DNA of 64,000 bases from Zygnema cylindricum (lineage: Eukaryota > Streptophyta > Zygnematophyceae > Zygnematales > Zygnemataceae). Both the position numbers and the translations under genes were made by a program. Location of the stretch: assembly GCA_037447655.1 (NCBI GenBank), contig JBBHKE010000098.1, forward strand, positions 1 to 64,000, given 5' to 3'. A model generated the notes under the pieces. The model worked only from the letters and a program-made list of their open reading frames with translations, did no database searches and was not told where the DNA came from. Below are positions 35,139-45,115 of this stretch, in pieces (within the stretch, counting starts at the first letter, position 1; each line of letters begins with the position of its first letter).

Positions 35139-35631
35139 TGTAACAGGGTTACAGGGTTGAGTACTTAGTGGCTAAAAACTAGGGTGCTATGGTTGCGGTT
35201 GCAGAGCAGCGCATCTGCGATTCCATACCAACGAAACATAGCAGCATAGCAACTTAGTAGAATAGCGTAGCGCAGCATAGCAACGGAGCGTGGCAGTATA
35301 GCAAAGCCGCAAAATTTAGATTTAACAGTATAGTTCTACAAAGACATCTTGGATAGATCTCGGTTGACCGCGAAGGTCCACGTGTACATTTGTACAGTGT
35401 TGGTTTGACTAGCAGCTAATTAGTTCAAATAGTGGGACAGTCGTAGTGAAAGAGAATCTTTGAGTAGACCTTCGCAGTGAGCGCTGAATCTTGTAATTCC
35501 CTCTTGAGAAATAAAGCGCAACCTTGTCTGTCACTGCTGTGTGCGCCTGTTGTTGCTACGGGAAGATCCTTGGAGCTTACCGCTATTCATTGTGGTGTTC
35601 TATGGTACTTATATTTTTTGTCCCTTTTACA
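35139..35631 (+). repeat. H2 5' LTR
   Basis: 493 bp, TGTAACAGGG to CTTTTACA. Confidence 0.95.
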
Positions 35632-35632
35632 C

Positions 35633-35644
35633 TGGTATCGGAGC
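35633..35644 (+). promoter_or_regulatory. primer-binding site, initiator tRNA-Met 3' end (H2)
   Basis: TGGTATCGGAGC, one base after the LTR. Confidence 0.9.
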
Positions 35645-35665
35645 TATTTCCCGTGACTAGACAGC

Positions 35666-36564
35666 ATGGGCAAACACGGCGTATCCACTACAGAAATGTT
35701 AGCGCAAGCTCTCAGGGAGTTAGAAAACGTTAGATTACAAAACCCGCAGTTGAGCAACACAGTAACAACTTTGGAATCTCGTCTGGTGAGCGACCACATG
35801 GAGGCATGGAGAGGGACTAGAAGAGACTGAAGTTAAGACTTCCCGACGAGTTCGACCGTGCAAGGCACAAGAACTTGGACACGTGGCTATTCTTTGTTGC
35901 GAATTATCTCGAAAATTTTCCTAGCCTATCGGACAATGAGAAGATTCACTACGCCGGTGGTCTTCTTAAAAGGGCAGCGGGAGCATGGTGGTGGACATTG
36001 GCGGAAAATGATGAGATACTGACCGTTTGGGCTCTCTTCGTTCAATTCCTCCGTGACGCTTGGCAGCCTGTTAATACAGTTAAGGCTACAAGAGATAAGA
36101 TCGAAGTGTTGAAGCAACGAACTTCGGTGTTGGAGTTTACGCAACGGTTTTTGGAGTGCAAGGTTCAAATACCTACGATGACGGAGGATGAAGCTGCTGA
36201 TCGCTACGTGAATGGGCTAAAATCATCCATTCGTAGGGATGTGGAACAATGGATTGCTCGGGAAAGCACAACTCCTAGTCTCTCAGCAATCATTCTGTTT
36301 GCTGAGCGGACCAATTTAGTGGACTTCACCTTCCGACGACCTTATCATTATGGGTCGAGTAGCGGTGGAGGGGGTCGCGAAGTCGATGGTCAAACTCCCA
36401 TGGAGCTCGGAGCAATTGATGAGGATAAGGAGGTGGTCAACGTGCTACGGAAAAAGAAGAAAACTATCAAGACCAAGGCCAACAACTTATCCCCCGAGGA
36501 GCTCCAACGGAGAAGGCAAAATGGCTTATGCTTCCAGTGCGGTTCCCTGAACCTTATGGCCTGA
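35666..36564 (+). pseudogene. gag: gypsy gag (H2)
   Basis: ATG 35666 opens a frame with a coiled segment (MLAQALRELENVRLQN) that stops near 35830; the capsid domain continues in the frame 35875-36564 with TWLFFVANYLENFPSLSD, AAGAWWWTLAENDE, FVQFLRDAWQPVN and RFLECKVQIPTMTEDEAADR. A serine-glycine linker and a lysine run precede CFQCGS, where a stop removes the rest of the zinc knuckle. The first stop is shared with H1, as expected from the duplication. Confidence 0.88.
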
Positions 36565-36609
36565 TAATGTCCAAAACGGAAAAATCCAGGAAAGGGGAAA
36601 ATTAACGTC

Positions 36610-36865
36610 ATGAGGTTAGCCGGTGAAGGAGGAGACCCTTTGATATTTCGAGGTCAAATCGGAGTGTGCGCAACTAGCTTCATGGTGGACTCCGGAGCAT
36701 CGGAAAATTTCATCAACAAGGCGACGGTGAAAAAGTTGAAACTCCCTCTCGTGGTGCTTAAGGATCATCAGTCGGTACAATTGGCACTCAGAAGTTCCTT
36801 ATCCATTACCCATTGTACTCTAAGGTTACGCGTCGGAATCGGGAAATTCCGATAGTACAACACAC
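36610..36865 (+). pseudogene. pol: gypsy protease (H2)
   Basis: The motif FMVDSGASENFI retains the catalytic aspartate. The frame closes at 36853 and the rest of the domain ([16 protein letters not shown]-like) is read after it. Cleaves the Gag-Pol polyprotein in an active element. Confidence 0.86.
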
Positions 36866-38232
36866 TTCATGTATTACCTCTTGGGGACCATGAGGTAATC
36901 TTCGGGAAGCCGTGGCTGCAAAAATGGAATCCGACGATCGATTGGAGAAGTGGGGCCATGAGAATGAAGAAGGGTGAATAAAAGTTTGAGGTAAATGCGG
37001 GAGCGGGTGGTAAAGGAGTGGAAGAGGGACGCCTACTTTCGGCCTTACAGCTTAAGAGGGCACTCAAAAAAGGGGAAACTATTGGTGTAGCGGTCATCCA
37101 GCCCATGGAGGAGGCGAAGGAGGAGGTTCTGGAGGAATGGAAGAAGAAGGACCCCGACTTCGACTCAATATAAAGAGACGACACTGGAAAGACTTCCGAA
37201 GAGGCCCCGGAAGTCGTGACAAAACTTCTCGAGGAGTACGTAGATGTTTTTCCCCCGAAGCTCCCCGAGGGCATACCTCCGAAGCGCGAAGTAGACCACA
37301 AGATAGAACTTGTTCACGGAGCGGTACCTCCGGCTAATCGGATGTACAAGATGAGTTACACCGAATTAGACGAACTCAAAAAGCAACTCGCGGAGTTGGT
37401 CAAAGCCGGAGCAATAGAACCGAGCAAGTCACTGTATGGAGCCCCCGTTCTCTTCGTGAATAAAAAAGATGGAGGTTTTCGTATGTGTGTGGACGACCGA
37501 GCCCTAAACAAGTTAACGGTGAAGAATGCGTACCCTTTACCGAGAATTGACGAATTGTTGGATCGACTTCGAGGTGCTAAATATTTCTCGAAGATAGATT
37601 TGCGGAGCAGTTATCACCAGATTAGAATTGCAGAGGAGGATGTGAAAAAGACAGCGTTTAGAACGCACTATGGCCATTTCCAGTTTCGGGTAATGCCGTT
37701 CGGGTTGACTAATGTGCCGGCGACCTTTATGCATCTGATGAACTCTATCTTCCGGCAATATCTGGACGCGTTTGTAATCGTCTTTCTCGACGACATCTTG
37801 GTGTATAGCCGAACGCTGGAGGATCACATGAAGCATCTACGCACGGTCTTACAAATCCTTCGGGAAAATAAGTTGTACGCAAAGAGGAGTAAATGTGACT
37901 TCTTGAAGGAGAAAATTAATTTTTTGGGCCATGTGGTGAGCCGGGACGGAATCACGGTGGATCCGAGCAAAACGAGAGCAGTGAAGGAGTGGCCGCAGCC
38001 GGTGAATATTACGGAATTGCGGAGCTTTCTGGGATTATGCTCCTACTATCGACGTTTTTTCGAAGGTTTCGCAAAAATCGATGCACCACTCACCGAATTG
38101 CTCAAGAACGACGTGCCCTACGAATGGAAACCAGCACAAGGGGCAGCTTTTAACACGCTAAAAGAGCGGTTGGTTACCGCCCATGTGTTAGCTGTTCCCG
38201 ACTCGAACTTACCTTGGACAATAATTACAGCA
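36866..38232 (+). pseudogene. pol: gypsy reverse transcriptase (H2)
   Basis: After an acidic linker with a stop near 37171, the RT frame 37216-38230 is open: [76 protein letters not shown] near 37780-37810 (catalytic pair), then the thumb with [18 protein letters not shown] and [16 protein letters not shown]. It has all RT motifs, although the usual VDYRAL reads VDDRAL. A one-base shift near 38228 moves RNase H to another frame. Confidence 0.93.
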
Positions 38233-39488
38233 CCAGCGATACGGCTATTGGAGCGATCCTTATGCAGGATCAAGGAAAAGGCCTACAACCCATTGCCTAC
38301 AACAGTCGAAAGTTTAAGGCAGCGGAGCTTAACTGGGCCACCCATGAAAAGGAGACAGTTGCGATCATCAACGCGTTGGAAGTTTGGAAATGTTACGTTC
38401 AAGGGAAACGGATCACAATTATCACGGATCACCACGCCATGCAGTACTTGCAAACACAACCGAAGTTGTCAAAGAAACAAGTGCGATGGATGACGTTTCT
38501 GCAGAACTTCAGGCCGGAACTTGTCATTGAGTATAAGTCAGGTAAGACAAATCCGACGGATGCGCTGAGTGAAAGACCCGGATTCGCTGCGCCAGTGGCG
38601 GATCAACGATCGCAAACATCGCAGGATGTAGACGTAAGCTCAGTGAAAAAGAACACCGTAGTGTCGGACACAACGCAAGATCCGAAACTCAGCGCAGTCA
38701 CTAGTACGGTGCAAGTGGATGAGCAGTGGCTAAGTAGAATCAAGGCCGCATACGATGAAGACGAGACATTAAAGGAATTGATAAAACGGAAGGTCTTAGT
38801 TCGGACCGCCAATGGTATGTGGCGATACAGACGGAGTCAAACAACTAGACTTTACGTTCCGACAAACCAGGAGCTACGTCATTCAATACTTAAAATAAGT
38901 CATGATGAACCGCTCAGTGGACATTTCGGCCGAGATAAAACAACCGCACGTGTCGCTGAGGCGTATTATTGGCCAAACATGACTAGAGACATCGCGGAGT
39001 ATGTCCGGACGTGTGACTCTTGTAACATAAACAAATCAGAATCGGGTCACCAGGGTCTGTTACAACCCCTTCCAATACCATCTGTTCCTTGGGAAGCGAT
39101 TTCGATAGACTTCATCGTTGCTCTCCTGTTGACCAAGGAAGGTTATGACTCTATTTTTGTCGTCGTGGATTACTTGACGAAAATGGCCCATTTCTTACCC
39201 TCGACAACCACAGCCACAGCGCGTGATGTTGCGGACTTATTCTTTCGGGAGATATTGCGCCATCACGAACTCCCACGGAGGATCGTCAACGACCATGATC
39301 GAAAATTTGTGAGTCACTTTTGGAGAAGTCTGTTCGAGTTGTGTGGAACACACCTGGCCATGTCCACAGCTTACCACCCTCAAACGGATGGTCAGACTGA
39401 AAGGGTGAATCGAACTTTGGAGGAGGCGTTGCGGGCTTATGTCTTAGTGCACCAAACGGATTTAGTGAACCATCTCACAGCGATTTAG
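38214..39488 (+). pseudogene. pol: gypsy RNase H and integrase (H2)
   Basis: 424 residues. RNase [54 protein letters not shown]. Integrase zinc-binding segment: HDEPLSGHFGRDKT and CDSCNINKS (HHCC). Catalytic core: ISIDFIVALL (first aspartate), IVNDHDRKFVSHFWR (second), TAYHPQTDGQTERVNRTLEE (glutamate). The initial residues come from the shift region. A single stop at 39486 splits it from the integrase C-terminus, which is in the same frame. Confidence 0.93.
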
Positions 39489-40140
39489 GTGGCGTACAAC
39501 AGTGCGGTGCACTCGTCCACGAATGCTACGCCATTCTCCCTCAATGGACAACAACCCACCCTTCCACAAAACTTATTGGTAGCGAACTGCCCTACGCCGA
39601 CAGCTCTGGATTTTACCAAAACGTTGCAAAGGAACCAGGAAAAGGCAACAAAGGCGCTCCAGTTGGCAAATGATCGTCAAAAGTCGCAGGCCGACTCTCA
39701 CCAAAAGGAAATCGTTTTCAGCGTGGGTGATAAGGTTCGCTTTAATATGGCAAACCTCTCCTTACCAGGTGCCCTCTCTAAGAAATTACCACCAAAATTC
39801 ACGCGCCCATTCACGGTTCTGTCACGTTTGGGTGAGGTGGCTTATAAGTTGGATATTCTGAAGGAGTGACATATCCACAATGTCTTCCCTGTTTCCCTTC
39901 TTAAACCATTCCGAGACCCTGATTTGATGTTTCTTAATCGACGGCGGAATACTCCTTTGCCCCTCGTTCACGGAACCTCGGACGAGTATGAGGTGGAGGA
40001 GATCCTTTAGTCGCGCCGCTCTCGGAATTCGAACTCCAGCCAGTATCAGGTGCGTTGGAAGGGCTACGGAGTTGAGGACGACTCTTGGGTGAACGAGGAG
40101 GATCTGCATTCTCCTGAGTTACTGCGCCGGTTTCAAAAGA
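39489..40140 (+). pseudogene. pol: integrase C-terminus with chromodomain (H2)
   Basis: 39489-39866 has the GPY/F-type region (FSVGDKVRFNMANL, LSKKLPPKFTRPFTVLSRLG, VAYKLDI). After a stop comes HNVFPVSLLKPF, and at 39987-40130 a chromodomain: YEVEEIL, stop, then YQVRWKGYGVEDDSWVNEED and LLRRFQK. Chromodomains bind modified histone tails and steer insertion to heterochromatin, which marks H2 as a chromovirus. Three stops interrupt this part. Confidence 0.9.
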
Positions 40141-40972
40141 GTGAGGACACTCAACTTCACCGGAGGGGCAATCGCAACGGCCCCGGTAGAGGAACGAATG
40201 GCAGTGCCGCAACCATCGCAATTATATTGGGGACACGGCGAAGAAACGCAGCGACAATGTTCCCGCATTTCAGCGATACAGCGGCGCAGCAACCGCAGCG
40301 CAGCATAGTTACGGTGCCGTCAGAGGAATGCAGCGCCACCGCTGCGCTGACAGTAAAGCGCAACAGAGCAATTGTCTTTCACCACATTTGTGACAACGAA
40401 CCCTCGGTTCCGCCGCAGCAGCGCAGTTTTATAAATATTGGACACTGCGATAACCTCGTACGCTACGACGCTTCGCAGAATCCAAACGGGTTACTCCGCC
40501 ATTATCACCCGTGGGATGTTCGTCTGCATGACATCATCTCTCGGGCGGAGGTTACACCCGAGGTACGGGCACTGAAGCTGGCCCGGAAGAACGCTCTCTA
40601 ACGAGCCCAAGCCGCCAGGAAACATGTTTCCTTTAAATTAAGGAAAGTACCGCGCTGGGAACCGCCAGAGGGGGTGGCGGAAAGGGCACAGCAAGCCGAG
40701 GAACCCGAATCTGCCCAAGCCCCGGCACTAGATGAACCTGCACTGGTAGCCATTCTCATGCAACCCGAGGCATCAGCAGAGGCACCGAAGGAAGGGGAGG
40801 ACCAGGTTCAGGAGCGAATCACTCGGAGACGCTTGGCACCGGCGGACCACCTTATTGCTCTGTAGGAGACTCGTTGTGAGCAGCTCCAACATCAACTTGA
40901 TACCCTACGACATGAACTTGAGGAGTACCGTCAGGAGACATACTGCATGCTCCAAAAATTACAGTTTCCTTG
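40141..40972 (+). pseudogene. extra frame downstream of the chromodomain (H2)
   Basis: Reading continues after the chromodomain for about 830 bp with few stops (near 40601, 40863 and 40972). It is alanine-, arginine- and glutamine-rich at first, then has HPWDVRLHDIISRAEVTPEV, a region rich in PEG, PEA and AEEPES, and ends in a likely coiled coil (CEQLQHQLDTLRHELEEYRQE). Chromoviruses usually end shortly after the chromodomain. The function is unknown; a separate structural protein or a gag-like helper would be guesses. Confidence 0.5.
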
Positions 40973-41005
40973 AGGAATCAAAGTTCAGCGGGACGTTGAA
41001 TCCTT

Positions 41006-41014
41006 AGTGGGAGG
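41006..41014 (+). promoter_or_regulatory. polypurine tract (H2)
   Basis: AGTGGGAGG three bases before the 3' LTR. Confidence 0.6.
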
Positions 41015-41017
41015 CAT

Positions 41018-41500
41018 TGTAACAGGGTTACAGGGTTGAGTACTTAGTGGCTAGAAACTAGGCTGCTATGGTTGGGGTTGCAGAGTAGCGCAGCTGCGAT
41101 ACCAGACTAGCGCAACATAGCAGCATAACAACTTAGTAGAATAGCGTAGCGCAGCAAAGCAACGCAGCGTGGCAGTATAGCAATGCGGTAAAATGTAGAT
41201 TTAACTGTATAGTTCTAGAAAGACATCTTGGATAGATCTCGATTGACCGCGAAGGTCCACGTGTACATTTGTACAATGTTGGTTTGACTAGCAGCTAATT
41301 AGTTTAAATAGTGGGACAGTCGTAGTGAAAGGGACTCTTTGATTAGACCTTCGCAGCGAGCGCTGAATCTTGTAATCCCCTCTTGAGAAATAAAGCGCAA
41401 CCTTGTCTGTCACTGCTGTATGCGCCTGCTGTTACTACGGGAAGCTTTGCACTGTGCATTGTGGTGTTTTGTGGTACTTATATTTTTTGTCCCTTTTACA
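41018..41500 (+). repeat. H2 3' LTR
   Basis: 483 bp, TGTAACAGGG to CTTTTACA, followed by ATAAT. Confidence 0.95.
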
Positions 41501-41686
41501 ATAATCTACGAACTCCTAAGTCTTAGCCTCCATAATTAAGTTCTCTTCATCATTTATTGCATATGTGTATTTCTCACATTTTTTACTCTTGATAACTTCG
41601 TGATAAGTTTGAAGCTTATCTAGATGTGACATCCTTGTGAGTTTATTATTTATTGTCTCTCTTGCAAGTCTTTTACGCATTCTCCT
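41501..41686 (-). pseudogene. pol: copia C RT start and linker, middle segment
   Basis: Short minus-strand segment between H2 and D. It holds the first RT residues of C (an EAKTWE-like sequence near 41530) and part of the integrase-RT linker, and links the RT part (33580-35138) with the integrase part (47258-49292) of the same old element. Confidence 0.75.
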
Positions 41687-42694
41687 TGTTGTTTTTGAAA
41701 CCTTTAGTCCTCTTTATATCTCGTGTGTGACAAAGAGATTCCGGACTTAGAACTTCTTGATAAATTTGAGTCTCATTTGGATGTGACATCCTTGTGATAT
41801 GATTATTTACGTATTTTGGAAACGTTTAGTACTCTCTATATCTCGTATATAAGTTGGAGATTTTAGACTTAGTCATTTTTGTGTACAAATTGAATTGGCG
41901 TAGACATTTTTATGTACAGACTGAATTGGCGTTGACATTTTTATGTACAGACCGAATTTGCGTAGATAGGAATTAGTATGGTATGTAACTCCAAAAGGAT
42001 TACACAGGTTTGGTACACTTCAACAATATGTGTCGGTCCGTGAGGGAGTCAAAGTTGTTTAATCTGGACGACAAAGTGCAGATTCATTCGGGGATCGGAA
42101 TTACACGTGGAGGTTCATCTTCGATGATGAATGAATGCGCGGATGGCAGATGGAGTTCGACGTTATTTTTAGAAGAGAAATATTGACTCCGTCGTCATTT
42201 CAGTTTTTGAACTTTGACTGCGAACTATTTCATTTCACTGACAGACAGTTTTTAAGATTGATGTAAATATTTTGTATAGCAGACATCCAGTTTTTGTTTT
42301 GATAATGTTTAGTGTACCTGTCGATCACGATAATTGTGGTACGCTTCAAATCAGCAGTAGACTCACCTGTATTTGTTGGACTTAGAATATCTTTCGAGTT
42401 AGGAATCCCTTGGATGAAAAACTATGAAGCAGTTTTTCGGAGTTTTTGAATTGTAAGATTATTATGATGTATTGGCAAAACCCTGTGAATTTTTGCATGT
42501 AATTTCTTTGGTGTATTTTTTTATATTTTGACAAATTTGCAGATCTAGGGTGTGTCTGGTTTGCTTGGGGGTTCATGGTGAAGTTGGTCATTTTGTGGGT
42601 TTTTGTGAGAGTTTCCTCTTTTTTCTTTAATTATTATGGCAATTGCTGGTGCTTCTTCTTCTTTTTCGAGGGCACCAGCTGCCTCAAATCAACA
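41687..42694 (+). repeat. D 5' LTR with internal repeats
   Basis: 1008 bp, TGTTGTTTTTGAAACC to AATCAACA. It holds a second diverged copy of its first ~120 bp (from about 41823) and three tandem 31-bp units at 41874-41966. The last 60 bp encode the gag N-terminus. Confidence 0.87.
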
Positions 42695-43480
42695 GGTTAC
42701 GTGTTTGCTCTCATGGATCCCGATGTTTAATAGGCAAAAATACTTATATTAGGCGGATTTGATTAAATCTTACCTTAAGCAAGTAATATTGTATGATGTG
42801 GTTTTCAGTGTTGTTCCGGATATGGATCCAGATTTTGGAAAAAAAAATGAGGATTCATTGCATGTTATCAAATTTCTCTTTTCCGAAGGTCTAAATATGA
42901 CATGTATCACTATCTATACGGCATCTGAAATATGGAAGGCTTTGCGGGAGTCTTATGTCTTAGCTTATGAGCAGAATGAGGTTATAACTGCTGGAAAAAT
43001 TTGGGATTATAAATATACCGGGGTGATATGAACTCATGCTATAATGGCTTGAAACTTCTATTGTAGGAAAATGCATGTTCTGGGGGGAATCTTCCTCCCT
43101 ATCATCAAGTTATGATTTGAATAAGAGGGCTTCCTACTGAATATAAAGGAGCCGCGAAATAATTAAAGGGGTTAGAGAAGAGTAGATTGAATAAAATTGT
43201 AGCTGAAGCTTATATTTTAGAGGAAATGGCCACTCATATAGCCTTGAACGGTGAAAATTCAGCAGTAGCTTACGATGCTCAGAAATATAAGCCGGCTAGC
43301 TTACAATGCTCACACATATAAGTCGGCTGGATTTTTTGAAAATAGGAATTTCACCCCTAATCCAAATTAAAAGCAATATGATAGGTGTATCTATTGTTTT
43401 GGTCAAGGTCATGTTTTTTGACTATGTCCGACATTTATAAAAGCGTTTGAAACAAAAATTATCGTGCAGGATAGAAAAAT
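42635..43480 (+). pseudogene. gag: copia gag starting in the LTR (D)
   Basis: From ATG 42635: MAIAGASSSFSRAPAASNQ in the LTR, then QVTCLLSWIPMF over the primer-binding site, RQKYLY, stop, ADLIKSYLKQVI. The open part 42759-43031 has the gag domain (TASEIWKALRESYVLAYEQN and GKIWDYKYTG). A 31-bp tandem duplication sits at 43267-43328. The zinc knuckle near 43385-43430 reads CIYCFGQGHVF, stop, LC, so it keeps all four ligands but is split by a stop. Confidence 0.83.
42695..42703 (+). promoter_or_regulatory. decayed primer-binding site (D)
   Basis: GGTTACGTG right after the LTR end CAACA, at the same place as GGTTATGGGCC in element I. Confidence 0.5.
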
Positions 43481-43599
43481 TATCGTGAGGATTCACCATC
43501 AAAATTGTCATCGTCAAAACTCCTGATTAAAAATGCGGCGTTCTTTACAATCGACGAGACGCTAGACGCCATAAGACGAACTGACGGAGGAAAAAGACG

Positions 43600-44330
43600 A
43601 TGTGGTCATATTTCCACAATCGGATGATGATGAGTTATTTTCTCTTGCAAAGGATCTCATGGAGGGACCTCAAGAGAACGGAGGAATTATGGACTCCGGG
43701 TGCTCCTCCCACATGTGCGGCAATCAGGCTTACTTCAAAACCCTTACTCCAATTCCCACTCGTCAAATTTATTACGCAAATGAAAGTGGTGTGAAGGCTA
43801 CATCAAAAGGAAGCGTGTAGTTAGCATGTGACATCAATGGCCAGATCTTAAAAATGACCTTACATGATGTTCTCTGTATTCCAAAATTTAAGAAAAATGT
43901 GTTTTCCACTTCGGTGGCTGGAATGAATGGATTCGATATTTTGCAAAAAAATGGGAAAAAGGTAGTAAGCAAAGATGGGAGAGTAGCTTTGGTAGGAACT
44001 AGAGGCCCAAACTTGTTATACTGGATGGACTTAGCTAATGAAATTGACTTTGCATACTCTATTGTCCTTCCGGAAAATGTGTTGTGGCATAAGAGGCCTG
44101 GTCATATTCATCATGAAAGGCTTGATAAAATAGTAAAACGAATTATGATAGATGGTGTTAAATTTAGACAAAAAGATTCTCATGTGTGTGATGGATGTGC
44201 TTTGGGAAAACTTCAAAAGCTGTACCTACCTCAGACGGCGAATAACAAGGCCATGAATTTGTTGCAAATAATTCTTTCAGATGTCTCGGGACCGTCAAAA
44301 GTCTCTTTCCTCCGTGGCAACCGATTTTAA
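43600..44330 (+). pseudogene. pol: copia protease and pre-integrase (D)
   Basis: Protease motif GIMDSGCSSHMCGN at about 43680-43720: the DSG core is kept, with an inserted or changed residue before SSHMC. One stop at 43818. Then LHDVLCIPKFKKNVFSTS, and the zinc-binding segment VLWHKRPGHIHHERLDKI with CDGCALGKL. The first integrase aspartate is in ILSDVSGPSK. A stop at 44328 ends the frame. Confidence 0.87.
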
Positions 44331-45115
44331 GTCACTTTTACGAATGATTTTTCCCGATACATGAAAGTTTACTTTATGAAGGAGAATAATGAAGTGTTTA
44401 CACACTTTAAGCACTTTTGGGTTTGGGGGGAAAAGCTTCACGGGAAGTTGGTTCTCTCCCTTGAGTCCGACAACGGAGGTGAATATATTTCAAATGCATT
44501 TTCATATTATTTAAAATAAAATGTCATCTCTCGTCGATTTACAGTTCCCTATAGCAAAACGGAGTATTGGAAAGACTTAACAAGACTTTAACGGAAAGTG
44601 CAAAATCTATGATGTTAGATAAAAGGAAAGATTTTAAATTTTGGGGTGAGGATTTGTCTTGTGCTTTGTATCTTAGGAATAAAATAGAAAATAGAGCCGT
44701 AAAAGGGAAAACACCCTATGAAGTGTGGACCGGAAGAAAGCCTAATGTTAGTCACTTCCGGGTTTTTGGTAGTAAATATTATATTTTGGATAATCTTTTT
44801 ATTTCTAAACTTAGTCCAAAATCTGTTCTCGCGATTTTTATGGGATATGATGATGAGTCTGTAGGCTATAGAGTATACAATACGGATAAAAAAACTCTTC
44901 AAGTTGTTAGGAATATTCAGGTTAAGGAAGAGATTCAATCGGTTGATATCTTTGGCATGACAAATTTTGAGAAAAATGCCAAAATTCAAGAATATAAAAT
45001 TATGGAAAATGTTCCTTGTACCTCTTCCACCCATTCTTCCTCGTCTATCATTAGAGGATCATCTCCTATTCCTACTCCAGACCCTCGGGTTGTTCAATCT
45101 GTACACCCTACATGA
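44331..45115 (+). pseudogene. pol: copia integrase core and C-terminus (D)
   Basis: FTNDFSRYMKVYFMKENNEV, then LESDNGGEYIS at about 44465-44495 (second catalytic aspartate), a frameshift, and MERLNKTLTESAKSMM at 44567 (glutamate). The C-terminal part is open to 45115 and includes TPYEVWTGRKPNVSHFRVFG and FMGYDDESVGYRVYN. Good conservation apart from two breaks. Confidence 0.88.

Larger units (their letters stand above)
29723..38496 (+). repeat. tandem duplication unit 2 (8774 bp)
   Basis: At the junction, H1 coding sequence GATGGATGACG is joined to the A sequence TCGGTTACATG with a single base (T) of possible overlap. Unit 2 runs on into the complete chromovirus H2, so it keeps the original right side and unit 1 keeps the original left side. 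Confidence 0.93.
35139..41500 (+). mobile_element. Ty3/gypsy chromovirus H2, complete structure
   Basis: 6362 bp, 5' LTR 35139-35631 and 3' LTR 41018-41500, flanked by ATAAT at 35134-35138 and 41501-41505. Order: primer-binding site, gag, protease, RT, RNase H, integrase, chromodomain, an extra 3' frame, polypurine tract. It lies in the RT of copia C. The LTRs differ at many positions (about 8% by eye), so the insertion is older than the tandem duplication. Confidence 0.95.
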
